A stretch of DNA of 64,000 bases from Erwinia pyri. Its GTDB lineage: Bacteria > Pseudomonadota > Gammaproteobacteria > Enterobacterales > Enterobacteriaceae. The notes under the pieces are model-generated. The model was not told where the DNA came from. It searched no databases and worked only from the letters and a program-made list of their open reading frames with translations. Shown piece after piece: positions 1 to 7,935 of this stretch. The stretch lies in contig NZ_CP132353.1 in the NCBI RefSeq assembly GCF_030758455.1, positions 2,418,001-2,482,000 on the forward strand, read 5' to 3'. A program made the position numbers and the translations under genes. How positions within the stretch are numbered: the first letter of the stretch is position 1; each line of letters starts with the position of its first letter.

Positions 1-377
1 TCAACCCGGGGCTTAACCTCTCTCTTCGGTTTCACCACTTCCTTTTTCACCGGTTTTGGCTTCGGCTTCGGCTTTGGTACCGGCTCAGGGATCGGCACAG
101 GCTCGGGCTTGGGTGGCTCCGGTACCGGGACCGGTTCGGGTTCAGGTTCCGGCGCAGGCTGAGGCTCTGGTGCCGGTTGCGGCGCAGGCTGAGGTTCTGG
201 CTGCACTTCAGGCGCAACCATAGTGACGCTAATGGGCTGAGACGCTTTGGGCACTTCAACAACCTGGTGAAAAGAAGCATAGAGTATCCCCCCAATCACT
301 GCGGCATGCAGCCCGATTGAAAACAGCATCGGCAGCGAAATACGTCGGGGTAAAGAGTTTTCTGCAAGCGTCGTCAT
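1..377 (-). CDS. tonB: TonB energy-transducing protein (3' end cut by window edge)
   Basis: TonB couples the proton-motive force of ExbB-ExbD to outer-membrane siderophore and vitamin B12 receptors. The reading frame runs from an ATG at 377 leftward off the window, so about 125 residues are visible. A short cytoplasmic start is followed by one membrane anchor (about residues 17-33, [17 protein letters not shown]). Then comes a long Pro-rich periplasmic spacer with Pro-Glu/Pro-Gln repeats (about 57-92) changing to Pro-Lys repeats, the usual TonB order. The C-terminal receptor-contacting domain lies outside the window. Divergent yciI is the same neighbour as in E. coli. The gene is read leftward from a promoter with an overlapping Fur-like site. 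Assignment rests on the anchor plus PE/PK spacer and synteny. Confidence 0.93.
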   Translation of the reverse strand, partial: MTTLAENSLPRRISLPMLFSIGLHAAVIGGILYASFHQVVEVPKASQPISVTMVAPEVQPEPQPAPQPAPEPQPAPEPEPEPVPVPEPPKPEPVPIPEPVPKPKPKPKPVKKEVVKPKREVKPRV

Positions 378-407
378 AATCTTTCTGCTGTAAGGATGAA
401 GCGGTAA

Positions 408-436
408 GTTTAAATGCAAATAGCAATCAGTTTCAA
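408..436 (-). promoter_or_regulatory. tonB promoter with overlapping Fur-like site
   Basis: Read on the minus strand there is a -35 TTGAAA (436-431), a 17-bp spacer and a -10 TTAAAC (413-408), ending 31 bp upstream of the tonB ATG. The spacer contains GATTGCTATTTGCAT, which resembles the Fur-controlled tonB promoter of E. coli from memory. Iron control is inferred from that resemblance. Confidence 0.55.
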
Positions 437-581
437 TAACCTCTCCTCCTGGTCAGCCGAATTTCCTTGTAAACTATCCCTCCCCTGACCGTTATCAAGG
501 CCAGGCTATCTTTAGATTGCAGTTCATTGAACGATCACTTAACGTGATGAGCGATAATCTGATCTGACAGGAGTTGTAAAC

Positions 582-878
582 GTGCTCTACGTAATTTACG
601 CGGAAGATAATGCTGATTCACTGGAGAAGCGTACCGCCGTGCGCCCTGCTCACCTTGCGCGTCTGCAACTGTTGCAGGATGAAGGTCGTCTGATAGTGGC
701 TGGCCCTATGCCAGCCGTTGACAGCAACGAGCCGGGCAAAGCGGGCTTTAGCGGCTCGACTATCGTTGCGGAGTTCCCTTCACTGGAAGCTGCCCAGTCA
801 TGGGCGCAGGACGATCCCTATATTGCGGCAGGCGTCTACAAGCAGGTTGCGGTGAAGCCTTTTAAGCGCGTGTTCTGA
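582..878 (+). CDS. yciI: YciI family protein
   Basis: This 98-residue protein matches E. coli YciI along its length: it begins [10 protein letters not shown] and has the [14 protein letters not shown] segment with a conserved His, the AGP turn and the C-terminal KPFKRVF. The YCII fold is a small ferredoxin-like domain and a proposed enzyme whose substrate is not established. The start has the Shine-Dalgarno sequence AGGAG seven bases upstream. It is divergent from tonB, as in E. coli. The next E. coli gene, the potassium channel kch, is missing here. Confidence 0.93.
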   Translation: MLYVIYAEDNADSLEKRTAVRPAHLARLQLLQDEGRLIVAGPMPAVDSNEPGKAGFSGSTIVAEFPSLEAAQSWAQDDPYIAAGVYKQVAVKPFKRVF

Positions 879-1045
879 GAAGGTCCACGCAGCTTGAGCG
901 TTGTTCATAAGCCAGAAAAGCGCGGCGGTACGAAATAAAGTGCACATCGCTTCTCTGGCTTACTCTTACCGATCCCTTTTCATACTGCCCGTCGCGCAGA
1001 GATACAGCAAATCACTCCTGTCTGACGGAATGAGAGGCGAAAAAT

Positions 1046-1300
1046 TTAAGGGTCAATATTTTTAATATGTATCAGCTCGGCAAGAGTCAACGCAGGCCTC
1101 AGCAGAAGCTGTAGACTCCCCGCGACAAACAGCCAGGTCCCTGCCGTCATCAGTGAATCAAAAAAGAAGAGTATACTTCCGCCCAGGAACCAAATGGCTA
1201 TAAAAAGATCGTTCAACGCCCCCAGGGCTTTAAATTTGCGCTGAATAACAACTTCATCTGAACCAAAATCAAAAATTTTTTTACGACTACCTTTCAACAT
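1046..1300 (-). CDS. YrhK-domain small membrane protein
   Basis: An 84-residue protein with a charged N-terminus and two hydrophobic segments (about residues 31-48 and 51-69) separated by a short SLMTAGTW turn, then an IHIKNIDP tail. The pattern, including the GGS-x-LFF segment and the AGTWLFVAGSLQ stretch, fits the YrhK-like family (PF14145), whose function is unknown. The ATG at 1300 has the strong ribosome site GGAAGG seven bases upstream. It lies where E. coli has kch, but it is not a channel: there is no selectivity-filter motif. It is read toward yciI. A short inverted repeat at 908-916/953-961 lies downstream and may mark its 3' end. Confidence 0.65.
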   Translation of the reverse strand: MLKGSRKKIFDFGSDEVVIQRKFKALGALNDLFIAIWFLGGSILFFFDSLMTAGTWLFVAGSLQLLLRPALTLAELIHIKNIDP

Positions 1301-1562
1301 TTAGAAACCTTCCCGATCGTCTTTATTTTCACTGCTCTGATTTTTTTACCTTCATCACATCTTCCTGACGGCATCGTCCGAAAGTCACGGAGTTCTGACA
1401 GGTACTGTACTCAGTTAAGCGACTACAGATATGTACCCTTTGCTCAAAAATAGTTTAGCTCACAGGATCAGGCGAATAGTCTTCAGGGATTTTGCTTAAC
1501 TTGAGTTGTACGCTGTTTCGAACTAAACATAAGGAATGCATTGACAATTTATGGAGAAAAGT

Positions 1563-1748
1563 ATGCAAAAAAAGAAATGGTTTGTTTCGTACGTTATCAA
1601 ACAAGAGCAGAAAGAGCACCAGACCTCGCACGGCTTTTTTGAAGGAGAAGAGGTAGAAGAGGCGCTGGAGCACTATATCTTTAGCATTAAAGAGCTGATG
1701 AACCTCAAGAGCAGCGAAATAACTGTGCTCTCAGTAAGTCTTGTTTAG
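1563..1748 (+). CDS. Small hypothetical protein, 61 residues
   Basis: Not recognised as a named family. The ATG at 1563 is chosen because GGAGAA lies five bases upstream. An in-frame ATG at 1551 would add four residues but overlaps that ribosome site. The protein starts MQKKKWFVSYVIKQEQKEH, is rich in Glu and Lys, and ends in a hydrophobic VLSVSLV. Alternating hydrophobic residues suggest a compact soluble alpha/beta protein. No signal peptide, Cys cluster or membrane span is visible. It is convergent with yciY and separated from it by a GC-rich hairpin. That it is expressed is an inference from the good ribosome site and the codon-like composition. Confidence 0.5.
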   Translation: MQKKKWFVSYVIKQEQKEHQTSHGFFEGEEVEEALEHYIFSIKELMNLKSSEITVLSVSLV

Positions 1749-1762
1749 CGCGTTTATGGACA

Positions 1763-1788
1763 AACGCCCCCGGGATTGCGGGGGCGTT
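1763..1788. terminator. GC-rich hairpin between convergent genes
   Basis: The arms AACGCCCCC (1763-1771) and GGGGGCGTT (1780-1788) form a perfect 9-bp stem with an 8-base loop, between the small ORF ending at 1748 and yciY ending at 1796. Neither strand has a strong T tract, so its strength as an intrinsic terminator is uncertain. Confidence 0.5.
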
Positions 1789-1795
1789 AAGCGGC

Positions 1796-1969
1796 TTACG
1801 GGATCTGGGTAATAAACAGAATAGAACGCCGCTGCTGCTGACTCAGTTGATGGCGAATGGCGTGCATCCGCCCATATCGACGCGACTGCCCTTCCAGCCA
1901 GCGCGCCCGGCGGCGCTGAACCTGACGTGACATCCGCCAGCGTGCGACTTCATTTCTACTCCGTCTCAT
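1796..1969 (-). CDS. yciY: YciY family small basic protein
   Basis: A 57-residue, very Arg-rich protein beginning [16 protein letters not shown], with the WLEGQSRR motif and ending SILFITQIP. The start, the WLEGQSRR core and the position beside cls match E. coli YciY, whose function is unknown. The net charge is strongly positive (about 15 Arg), which would suit nucleic-acid or membrane-phosphate binding, but that is only inference. It starts 149 bp upstream of the cls start and is divergent from it. Confidence 0.8.
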   Translation of the reverse strand: MRRSRNEVARWRMSRQVQRRRARWLEGQSRRYGRMHAIRHQLSQQQRRSILFITQIP

Positions 1970-2118
1970 TTTACCCTCTACGCTTTAAAAACTCGCGCCG
2001 CATTATAGACCTTTCTCCCTTCAGGCCAAGTCCGATGACTATCACAGGAAAAGGTTTCGCCCTTTCTCTTCACCACGTAAACTCCCTCTATTCCCGCGTG
2101 AACAGGATTTTCACTGAG

Positions 2119-3579
2119 ATGACGACTTTTTATACCGTATTCAGCTGGCTGCTGATTTTTGGCTACTGGCTGCTGATTGCCAGCGTGACGCTTCGCATTC
2201 TGATGAAGCGTCGCGCCGTGCCTTCTGCAATGGCCTGGCTGCTTATTATCTATATTTTGCCGTTGGTGGGGATTGTGGCTTACCTCTCGTTTGGGGAGCT
2301 GCATCTGGGGAAGCGCCGGGCCGAACGCGCCCGTACCATGTGGCCCTCCACCGCCAGATGGCTGAACGATCTTAAATCCTGTCACCAAATCTTTGCACAT
2401 GAAAACAGCGATGTGGCGCGCTCTCTGTTTCAGCTTTGCGAAAATCGTCAGGGCATTGCGGGCGTCAAAGGTAATCAGCTGCAGCTTCTGACCTCCACGG
2501 ACGATACGCTGCAGGCGCTGGTGCGCGATATCCAGCTGGCTCGTCATAATATTGAGATGGTGTTCTATATCTGGCAGCCAGGCGGGCTGGCCGATGAGGT
2601 GGCGGAGTCTTTAATGGCGGCGGCCCGCCGTGGCGTACATTGCCGCCTGATGCTCGACTCCGCCGGGAGCGTGCAGTTTTTCCGCAGCCCCTGGGCTGCG
2701 ATGATGCGCAATGCCGGTGTTGATGTGGTCGAGTCGTTAAAAGTGAGCCTGTGGCGCGTATTCCTGCGGCGGATGGATCTGCGTCAGCACCGTAAAGTGG
2801 TGCTGATAGATAACTATATTGCCTATACCGGCAGCATGAACCTGGTCGATCCTCGCTACTTTAAACAGGATGCGGGCGTCGGCCAGTGGATAGATCTGAT
2901 GGCACGCATGGAAGGCCCGGTTGCCACAACCATGGGGATTATCTACTCCTGCGACTGGGAGATTGAGACCGGCAAGCGCATTTTGCCGCCGCCGCCCGAC
3001 GGCAACGTGATGCCGTTTGAGCAGGAGAGCGGACACACTATTCAGGTTATCGCCTCCGGCCCCGGCTTTCCGGAAGATTTGATCCATCAGGCTTTGCTGA
3101 CTGCCGTCTATGCTGCCCGCGAACAGTTGATTATGACCACGCCCTATTTTGTGCCCAGCGATGACCTGCTGCACGCTATCTGCACCGCTGCGCTAAGAGG
3201 CGTCGAGGTAAGCATTATTGTGCCGCGCCATAACGACTCTCTGCTGGTGGGCTGGGCGAGCCGTGCGTTCTTTGCGGAGCTGCTGGCTGCTGGAGTGAGG
3301 ATTTATCAGTTTGAAGATGGCCTGCTGCATACCAAAAGCGTGCTGGTTGACGGGCAGCTTAGCCTGGTCGGTACGGTTAACCTGGATATGCGCAGCCTGT
3401 GGCTGAATTTTGAGATCACGCTGGTGATCGACGATGATGGGTTTGGCGGCGATCTGGCGCGCGTTCAGGACGATTATATCGCCCGTTCCCGCCTGGTAGA
3501 TACGCAACGCTGGTCAAGAAGAGCTTACTGGCAGCGGATTGTTGAACGACTGTTTTACTTCTTCAGTCCGTTGCTGTAA
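2119..3579 (+). CDS. clsA: Cardiolipin synthase A
   Basis: Inner-membrane enzyme that joins two phosphatidylglycerol molecules into cardiolipin plus glycerol. The start is set at 2119, which gives 486 residues, the length of E. coli ClsA, and begins [17 protein letters not shown]. Upstream in-frame codons read through the yciY promoter region and lack similarity. Two N-terminal membrane helices (about 6-27 and 38-58) precede two phospholipase-D domains with the catalytic signatures HRKVVLID (about residue 224) and HTKSVLVD (about residue 404). The C-terminus FYFFSPLL is conserved. yciU follows 47 bp downstream on the same strand, as in E. coli. Confidence 0.96.
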   Translation: MTTFYTVFSWLLIFGYWLLIASVTLRILMKRRAVPSAMAWLLIIYILPLVGIVAYLSFGELHLGKRRAERARTMWPSTARWLNDLKSCHQIFAHENSDVARSLFQLCENRQGIAGVKGNQLQLLTSTDDTLQALVRDIQLARHNIEMVFYIWQPGGLADEVAESLMAAARRGVHCRLMLDSAGSVQFFRSPWAAMMRNAGVDVVESLKVSLWRVFLRRMDLRQHRKVVLIDNYIAYTGSMNLVDPRYFKQDAGVGQWIDLMARMEGPVATTMGIIYSCDWEIETGKRILPPPPDGNVMPFEQESGHTIQVIASGPGFPEDLIHQALLTAVYAAREQLIMTTPYFVPSDDLLHAICTAALRGVEVSIIVPRHNDSLLVGWASRAFFAELLAAGVRIYQFEDGLLHTKSVLVDGQLSLVGTVNLDMRSLWLNFEITLVIDDDGFGGDLARVQDDYIARSRLVDTQRWSRRAYWQRIVERLFYFFSPLL

Positions 3580-3626
3580 AACGAGCGAAATTGCACAGCG
3601 CCCGCACGGGCATTATGGGAATTGCT

Positions 3627-3950
3627 ATGGATTTAAATAACCGCCTTACCGAAGATGAAACGCTGGAACAGGCCTACGATATTTTTCTGGAACTGGCCGT
3701 CGATAACCTCGATCCGGCCGATGTGATTCTGTTCAACCTGCAGTTTGAAGAGCGTGGCGGCGCTGAGCTGTTCGACCCTTCCGAAGACTGGGCAGAGCAT
3801 GTGGATTACGATCTTAACCCCGACTTCTTCTCCGAAGTGGTGATCGGGCTGGGCGATGCCGATGGCGAGCCGATTAACGATGTCTTTGCCCGCGTGCTGT
3901 TGTGCCGTGAGAAAGATAACAAGCTCTGCCATATTTTATGGCGTGAGTAA
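3627..3950 (+). CDS. yciU: YciU family acidic protein (UPF0263)
   Basis: Matches E. coli YciU closely: [19 protein letters not shown], then [23 protein letters not shown] and a [11 protein letters not shown] end. The start at 3627 gives 107 residues with GGGA six bases upstream and fits the E. coli N-terminus. An in-frame ATG at 3615 is possible but poorly placed for ribosome binding. The protein is strongly acidic and has been likened to a double-stranded-DNA mimic, and its cellular role is not settled. Followed by an intrinsic terminator and by convergent oppF. Confidence 0.92.
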   Translation: MDLNNRLTEDETLEQAYDIFLELAVDNLDPADVILFNLQFEERGGAELFDPSEDWAEHVDYDLNPDFFSEVVIGLGDADGEPINDVFARVLLCREKDNKLCHILWRE

Positions 3951-3963
3951 GCGGGAATAAAGA

Positions 3964-3988
3964 GAGGCCGGGCATTGCCCGGCCTTTT
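3964..3988. terminator. Intrinsic terminator, yciU/oppF
   Basis: AGGCCGGGC-att-GCCCGGCCT forms a 9-bp perfect stem followed by TTTTGC on the plus strand. It lies between the convergent yciU and opp genes. Confidence 0.8.
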
Positions 3989-3991
3989 GCG

Positions 3992-4993
3992 TTACAGCGG
4001 ATCGACTTTCAGGCAGGAGACGGCGTGGCGGAAACTGCCCTCCAGCAAAGGACGCGTTTTGGCGCATTCCGGCCCGGCAATCGGGCAGCGCGTGCGGAAC
4101 ACACAGCCGGAAGGCGGATTGATTGGCGAAGGCAGTTCACCCTCCAGCAGCTGAATGGTCTTCTGCTTTTCCAGATCCGGGTCCGGGATCGGCACAGCAG
4201 ACATCAGCGCTCGGGTGTAGGGATGCTGCGGGTTCTGATAGACCTCATCATAAGTGCCCAGCTCGACGGCATGCCCCAGATACATCACCAGCACGCGGTC
4301 AGAAATGTGCTTCACCACCGCCAGGTCATGGGCAATAAAGATCAGTGACAGCCCCATCTCCCGCTGCAGTTTCTGCAAGAGGTTCACCACCTGTGCCTGA
4401 ATAGAAACATCAAGCGCAGAGACCGGTTCATCGCAAATGATCAGCTTCGGCTCAAGGATCAGCGCGCGGGCAATCCCGATACGCTGACACTGGCCGCCGG
4501 AGAACTCGTGTGGATAGCGGTTGATCAGGTTCGGCAGCAGGCCAACCTTCATCATCATGGTTTTGACCCGCTCTTTGACTTCCTGACGCGCCATTTTCGG
4601 GTGATAGGTTCTGAGCGGCTCGGCAATGATATCGCCGATGGTCATGCGTGGGTTAAGGGAGGCCAGCGGATCCTGGAAAATCATCTGGATATCGCTGCGC
4701 GCCCGGCGCCACTCCTCTTCACTCTGTCCCAGCAGATCGCGCCCCAGCCAGGCCACGCGACCTTCGGTGGCCTGCACCAGACCGATAATGGCGCGCGCCA
4801 GCGTGGATTTACCGCAGCCAGACTCGCCCACTACGCCCAGCGTTTCGCCTTCATAGAGACGCAGGCTGACGCCATCCACTGCTTTCAGGGTTTTCGACGG
4901 CTGCCAGAACCATTGTTTGCCATCTTTGATATCAAAATGGACTTTAAGATCGGCAATCTCTAACAGCACTTTCTTTTCTGCTACGGCGCTCAT
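3992..4993 (-). CDS. oppF: Oligopeptide ABC transporter ATP-binding protein OppF
   Basis: One of the two ATPases that power oligopeptide import. The 333 residues contain Walker A GESGCGKST (56-64), the Q-loop region MIFQDPLASLNP, the ABC signature FSGGQCQRIGIARAL, Walker B LIICDEP and the switch His in FIAHDLAVV. The C-terminal extension has a Cys-containing FRTRCPIAGPEC segment typical of the OppD/F/DppD/F group, which holds an iron-sulfur cluster in some members. The ATG overlaps the oppD stop by four bases (ATGA), indicating translational coupling. It is the last gene of oppA-oppA-oppB-oppC-oppD-oppF. Confidence 0.96.
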   Translation of the reverse strand: MSAVAEKKVLLEIADLKVHFDIKDGKQWFWQPSKTLKAVDGVSLRLYEGETLGVVGESGCGKSTLARAIIGLVQATEGRVAWLGRDLLGQSEEEWRRARSDIQMIFQDPLASLNPRMTIGDIIAEPLRTYHPKMARQEVKERVKTMMMKVGLLPNLINRYPHEFSGGQCQRIGIARALILEPKLIICDEPVSALDVSIQAQVVNLLQKLQREMGLSLIFIAHDLAVVKHISDRVLVMYLGHAVELGTYDEVYQNPQHPYTRALMSAVPIPDPDLEKQKTIQLLEGELPSPINPPSGCVFRTRCPIAGPECAKTRPLLEGSFRHAVSCLKVDPL

Positions 4994-5997
4994 ATCAGCT
5001 CCTCCACAGGTTTAAAGCAGGCACGCAGGCGCCCTTCGCCAAACGGCTCAAGCGGCGGCATGGTGGAGCAGATCTCCATCGCATGCTGGCAACGTGGCTG
5101 GAACGGGCAACCTTTCGGCAGACGCAGCAGGTTTGGCGGGTTACCGGCGATGGTCGTCAGCGACTCGCCTTCCGCATCCAGCCGCGGCACAGCATTCAGC
5201 AGGCCGATCGAATAGGGGTGGGTTGGCTGGTAGAAAACATCACGCGCCGTACCGTACTCCATGGTGCGCCCGGCATACATCACCAGAACGCGCTCGCAGA
5301 TCCCCGCAACCACGCCCAGATCGTGCGTAATCATGATGATCGCGGTATTAAACTCCCGCTTAAGGTCGTTCAGCAAGGTCATGATTTGCGCCTGTACCGT
5401 CACGTCCAGAGCGGTGGTCGGCTCATCCGCAATCAGCAATTTAGGTCTGCAGAGCAGCGCCATCGCAATCATTACGCGCTGGCGCATCCCACCGGAAAAC
5501 TCGTGGGGATACATCTTCATACGCTTGCGCGCTTCCGGCATTTTTACCGCATCCAGCATGCGTACCGACTCTTCAAACGCCTGCGCGCTGTTCATGCCTT
5601 TATGCAGCTGCAACACCTCCATCAGCTGCTCACCTACTTTCATGTAGGGGTTGAGCGAGGTCATGGGATCCTGGAAAATCATCGCAATCTGTTCAGCCCG
5701 CAAACTATTGAGCTGTTTCTCTGGCAGGTTAAGGATCTCCCTGCCGTTGAACAAAGCGGAGCCACCGATCCGGCCATTGCTTGCCAGCAGGCCCATCAGG
5801 GCAAAAGCCGTTTGCGATTTGCCCGATCCGGACTCGCCCACGATGCCCAACGTTTCACCCGCACGCAGGCTGAAATTGAGATCGTTAACGGCGGTCACAT
5901 CGCCGTCAGGCGTACCAAAGGTGACGCGAAGGTCTTTCACGTCGAGCAGAAGGTCGGTTCCCGTTTTTTTTGCCACAGGCATGTCAATTACGCTCAT
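4990..5997 (-). CDS. oppD: Oligopeptide ABC transporter ATP-binding protein OppD
   Basis: Partner ATPase of OppF, 335 residues. Walker A GESGSGKSQ (54-62), MIFQDPMTSLNP, signature FSGGMRQRVMIAMALL, Walker B LLIADEP and MITHDLGVV are all intact. The C-terminal FQPRCQHAMEIC segment is the OppD-type Cys-containing tail. Its stop overlaps the oppF start, and 11 bp separate it from oppC, so oppC-D-F are tightly co-transcribed. Confidence 0.96.
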   Translation of the reverse strand: MSVIDMPVAKKTGTDLLLDVKDLRVTFGTPDGDVTAVNDLNFSLRAGETLGIVGESGSGKSQTAFALMGLLASNGRIGGSALFNGREILNLPEKQLNSLRAEQIAMIFQDPMTSLNPYMKVGEQLMEVLQLHKGMNSAQAFEESVRMLDAVKMPEARKRMKMYPHEFSGGMRQRVMIAMALLCRPKLLIADEPTTALDVTVQAQIMTLLNDLKREFNTAIIMITHDLGVVAGICERVLVMYAGRTMEYGTARDVFYQPTHPYSIGLLNAVPRLDAEGESLTTIAGNPPNLLRLPKGCPFQPRCQHAMEICSTMPPLEPFGEGRLRACFKPVEELI

Positions 5998-6008
5998 CGG
6001 GAGACTCC

Positions 6009-6917
6009 TTAACGATCTTTCGGGTCGAGGGCATCACGCAGGCCATCGCCGATAAAGTTGAAACAGAACAGCGTCACCACCAGGAATCCGGCCGGGAACA
6101 GCAGCAGCCACGGAGAGACTTCCATCGAGTTGGCGCCGTCACTCAGCAGGGCGCCCCAGCTGCTCAGCGGCTCCTGCGTACCTAACCCCAGGAAGCTGAG
6201 GAAGGACTCAAACAGGATCATGCTTGGCACCAGCAGCGAGGCATAAACCACCACCACGCCCAGCACGTTTGGCACGATGTGGCGCAGCACGATGTTAAAG
6301 GTGGAAACGCCGCCAACGTGTGCCGCTTCGATAAACTCTTTGCGTTTAAGACTCAGCGTCTGCCCACGCACAATACGCGCCATATCCAGCCAGGAGACCA
6401 GGCCGATAGCGACAAAAATCAGCAGAATATTACGGCCAAAGAAGGTGACCAGCAGGATGACAAAGAACATAAACGGGAAGGAGTTCAGGATCTCCAGCAG
6501 GCGCATCATCACCGAGTCAGTTTTGCCACCCAGATAGCCCGCCAGCGAGCCATAGAGCGTGCCGACCAGCACCGCCACCAGCGCGGAGGCGATGCCCACC
6601 ATCAGCGAGATACGTCCGCCAATCGCGACACGCACCAGCAGGTCACGGCCTGACGAGTCGGTGCCGAAGTAGTGCTTCGATACCATATCTGGCGCGGAAG
6701 ACATCATGCCCCAGTCGGTATCGTCATAGGTGAATGAAGAGAGCATCGGGGCGAAGATAACAAACAGAGCAATCAGCAGCAGCACAATCAGGCTGGCAAG
6801 TGCGGCACGGTTATGGATAAAACGACGTCGGGCGTCCTGCCACAGGCTGCGACCTTCGACCTCCAGCTTTTCGCTGAAGGCATCGAGAGCTTCGCTATTT
6901 TTTTTACTCAATATCAT
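6009..6917 (-). CDS. oppC: Oligopeptide ABC transporter permease OppC
   Basis: Inner-membrane permease, 302 residues with the start at 6917 (MILSKKNSEALDAF), the same length as E. coli OppC. A longer in-frame extension to 6992 would run into oppB and is rejected. The first membrane segment is near residues 40-60. The cytoplasmic coupling motif EFIEAAHVGGVSTFNIVLRHIVPN (EAA loop) contacts the ATPases. Six membrane helices are expected. It forms the channel with OppB, whose gene lies 13 bp upstream. Confidence 0.95.
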   Translation of the reverse strand: MILSKKNSEALDAFSEKLEVEGRSLWQDARRRFIHNRAALASLIVLLLIALFVIFAPMLSSFTYDDTDWGMMSSAPDMVSKHYFGTDSSGRDLLVRVAIGGRISLMVGIASALVAVLVGTLYGSLAGYLGGKTDSVMMRLLEILNSFPFMFFVILLVTFFGRNILLIFVAIGLVSWLDMARIVRGQTLSLKRKEFIEAAHVGGVSTFNIVLRHIVPNVLGVVVVYASLLVPSMILFESFLSFLGLGTQEPLSSWGALLSDGANSMEVSPWLLLFPAGFLVVTLFCFNFIGDGLRDALDPKDR

Positions 6918-6930
6918 GGCGAGCTCCGGA

Positions 6931-7851
6931 TTAATAACGAATTTTCGGATCGATGACGGCGTAGAGCACATCAACAATCGCGTTAAACACAATGGTCAGC
7001 ACGCCCACCAGAATGGTGAGGCTCAGTACCAGCGAGTAGTCGCGGTTCAGCGCGCCGTTCACAAAGAGCTGTCCTATGCCTGGCAGACCGTAGATGGTTT
7101 CAATCACCATCGAGCCGGTAATGATGCCGACAAAGGCCGGGCCCAGATAAGACATCACCGGCAGCATTGCCGGTTTCAGCGCATGACGCAGCACGATGCG
7201 GTGCATCGGCAGCCCTTTTGCGCGGGCCGTGCGGATAAAGTTGGAGTGCAGGATCTCAATCATTGAGCCGCGGGTAATACGCGCGATACTGGCGATATAA
7301 GCGAGCGACAGCGCCACCATCGGCAGGATCATATATTTTACCTCTCCGCCGTTCCAGCCTCCACCGGGTAACCACTTCAGCGCAATGGCGAAGATCAACA
7401 CCAGCAGCGGCGCCACCACGAAGCTCGGGATAACCACCCCGGTCATCGCTACCCCCATCACCACGAAATCCCATTTGCTGTTCTGCTTCAGGGCGGCGAT
7501 AACGCCTGCAGAGACCCCCAGGATCACCGCCAGCAAAAATGCCGCGAGGCCGAGTTTGGCAGAGACCGGGAAGGCATGGCCGACCAGATAGTTAACCGAG
7601 TAATCTTTGTATTTAAACGACGGACCGAAATCACCGTGAGCCAGCTGGATCAAATAGTCGCCATACTGCTTCCAGATCGGATCGTTGAGATGGTATTTGG
7701 CTTCAATATTGGCCATCACCTCAGGCGACAGCGTGCGTTCTCCGGTAAAAGGGCTACCGGGCGCCAGGCGCATCATAAAGAAAGAGATGGTAATCAGAAT
7801 AAGTAACGTCGGAATCGCTTCCAGACACCGACGTAAAATAAATTTTAACAT
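6931..7851 (-). CDS. oppB: Oligopeptide ABC transporter permease OppB
   Basis: The second permease, 306 residues, beginning MLKFILRRCLEAIPTLLIL with an N-terminal membrane segment. It has the PGSPFTGERTLSPEV periplasmic stretch and the EAA-type coupling segment FIRTARAKGLPMHRIVLRHALKPA. Length and motifs match E. coli OppB. It lies 84 bp downstream of oppA. The intervening GC-rich hairpin probably lowers downstream expression relative to the binding protein. Confidence 0.96.
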   Translation of the reverse strand: MLKFILRRCLEAIPTLLILITISFFMMRLAPGSPFTGERTLSPEVMANIEAKYHLNDPIWKQYGDYLIQLAHGDFGPSFKYKDYSVNYLVGHAFPVSAKLGLAAFLLAVILGVSAGVIAALKQNSKWDFVVMGVAMTGVVIPSFVVAPLLVLIFAIALKWLPGGGWNGGEVKYMILPMVALSLAYIASIARITRGSMIEILHSNFIRTARAKGLPMHRIVLRHALKPAMLPVMSYLGPAFVGIITGSMVIETIYGLPGIGQLFVNGALNRDYSLVLSLTILVGVLTIVFNAIVDVLYAVIDPKIRY

Positions 7852-7901
7852 TGCCCGTACCTGCTGGCTTGTGCCTCAGCACTGCTCAAAATAGACACAC
7901 A

Positions 7902-7923
7902 GGGGGAAGGTCGCCCTTCCCCC
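7902..7923 (-). terminator. Hairpin between oppA and oppB
   Basis: GGGGGAAGG (7902-7910) and CCTTCCCCC (7915-7923) pair perfectly around a 4-base loop. On the transcribed minus strand it is followed by TGTGTGTC rather than a T run, so it looks like an mRNA-stabilising or attenuating element inside the operon rather than a full terminator. Confidence 0.55.
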
Positions 7924-7935
7924 AAATTTTTGCCA

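Noticed and set aside
1927..2118. Upstream extension of cls to give 550 residues
   Set aside because: It would overlap yciY and lacks conservation. ATG at 2119 gives the 486-residue family length.
5083..6012. 309-codon plus-strand frame across oppD
   Set aside because: Shadow of oppD with no ribosome site. The true gene has complete ABC motifs.
6918..6992. Upstream extension of oppC into oppB
   Set aside because: OppC of 302 residues starts at 6917. The extension overlaps the OppB C-terminal coding region.
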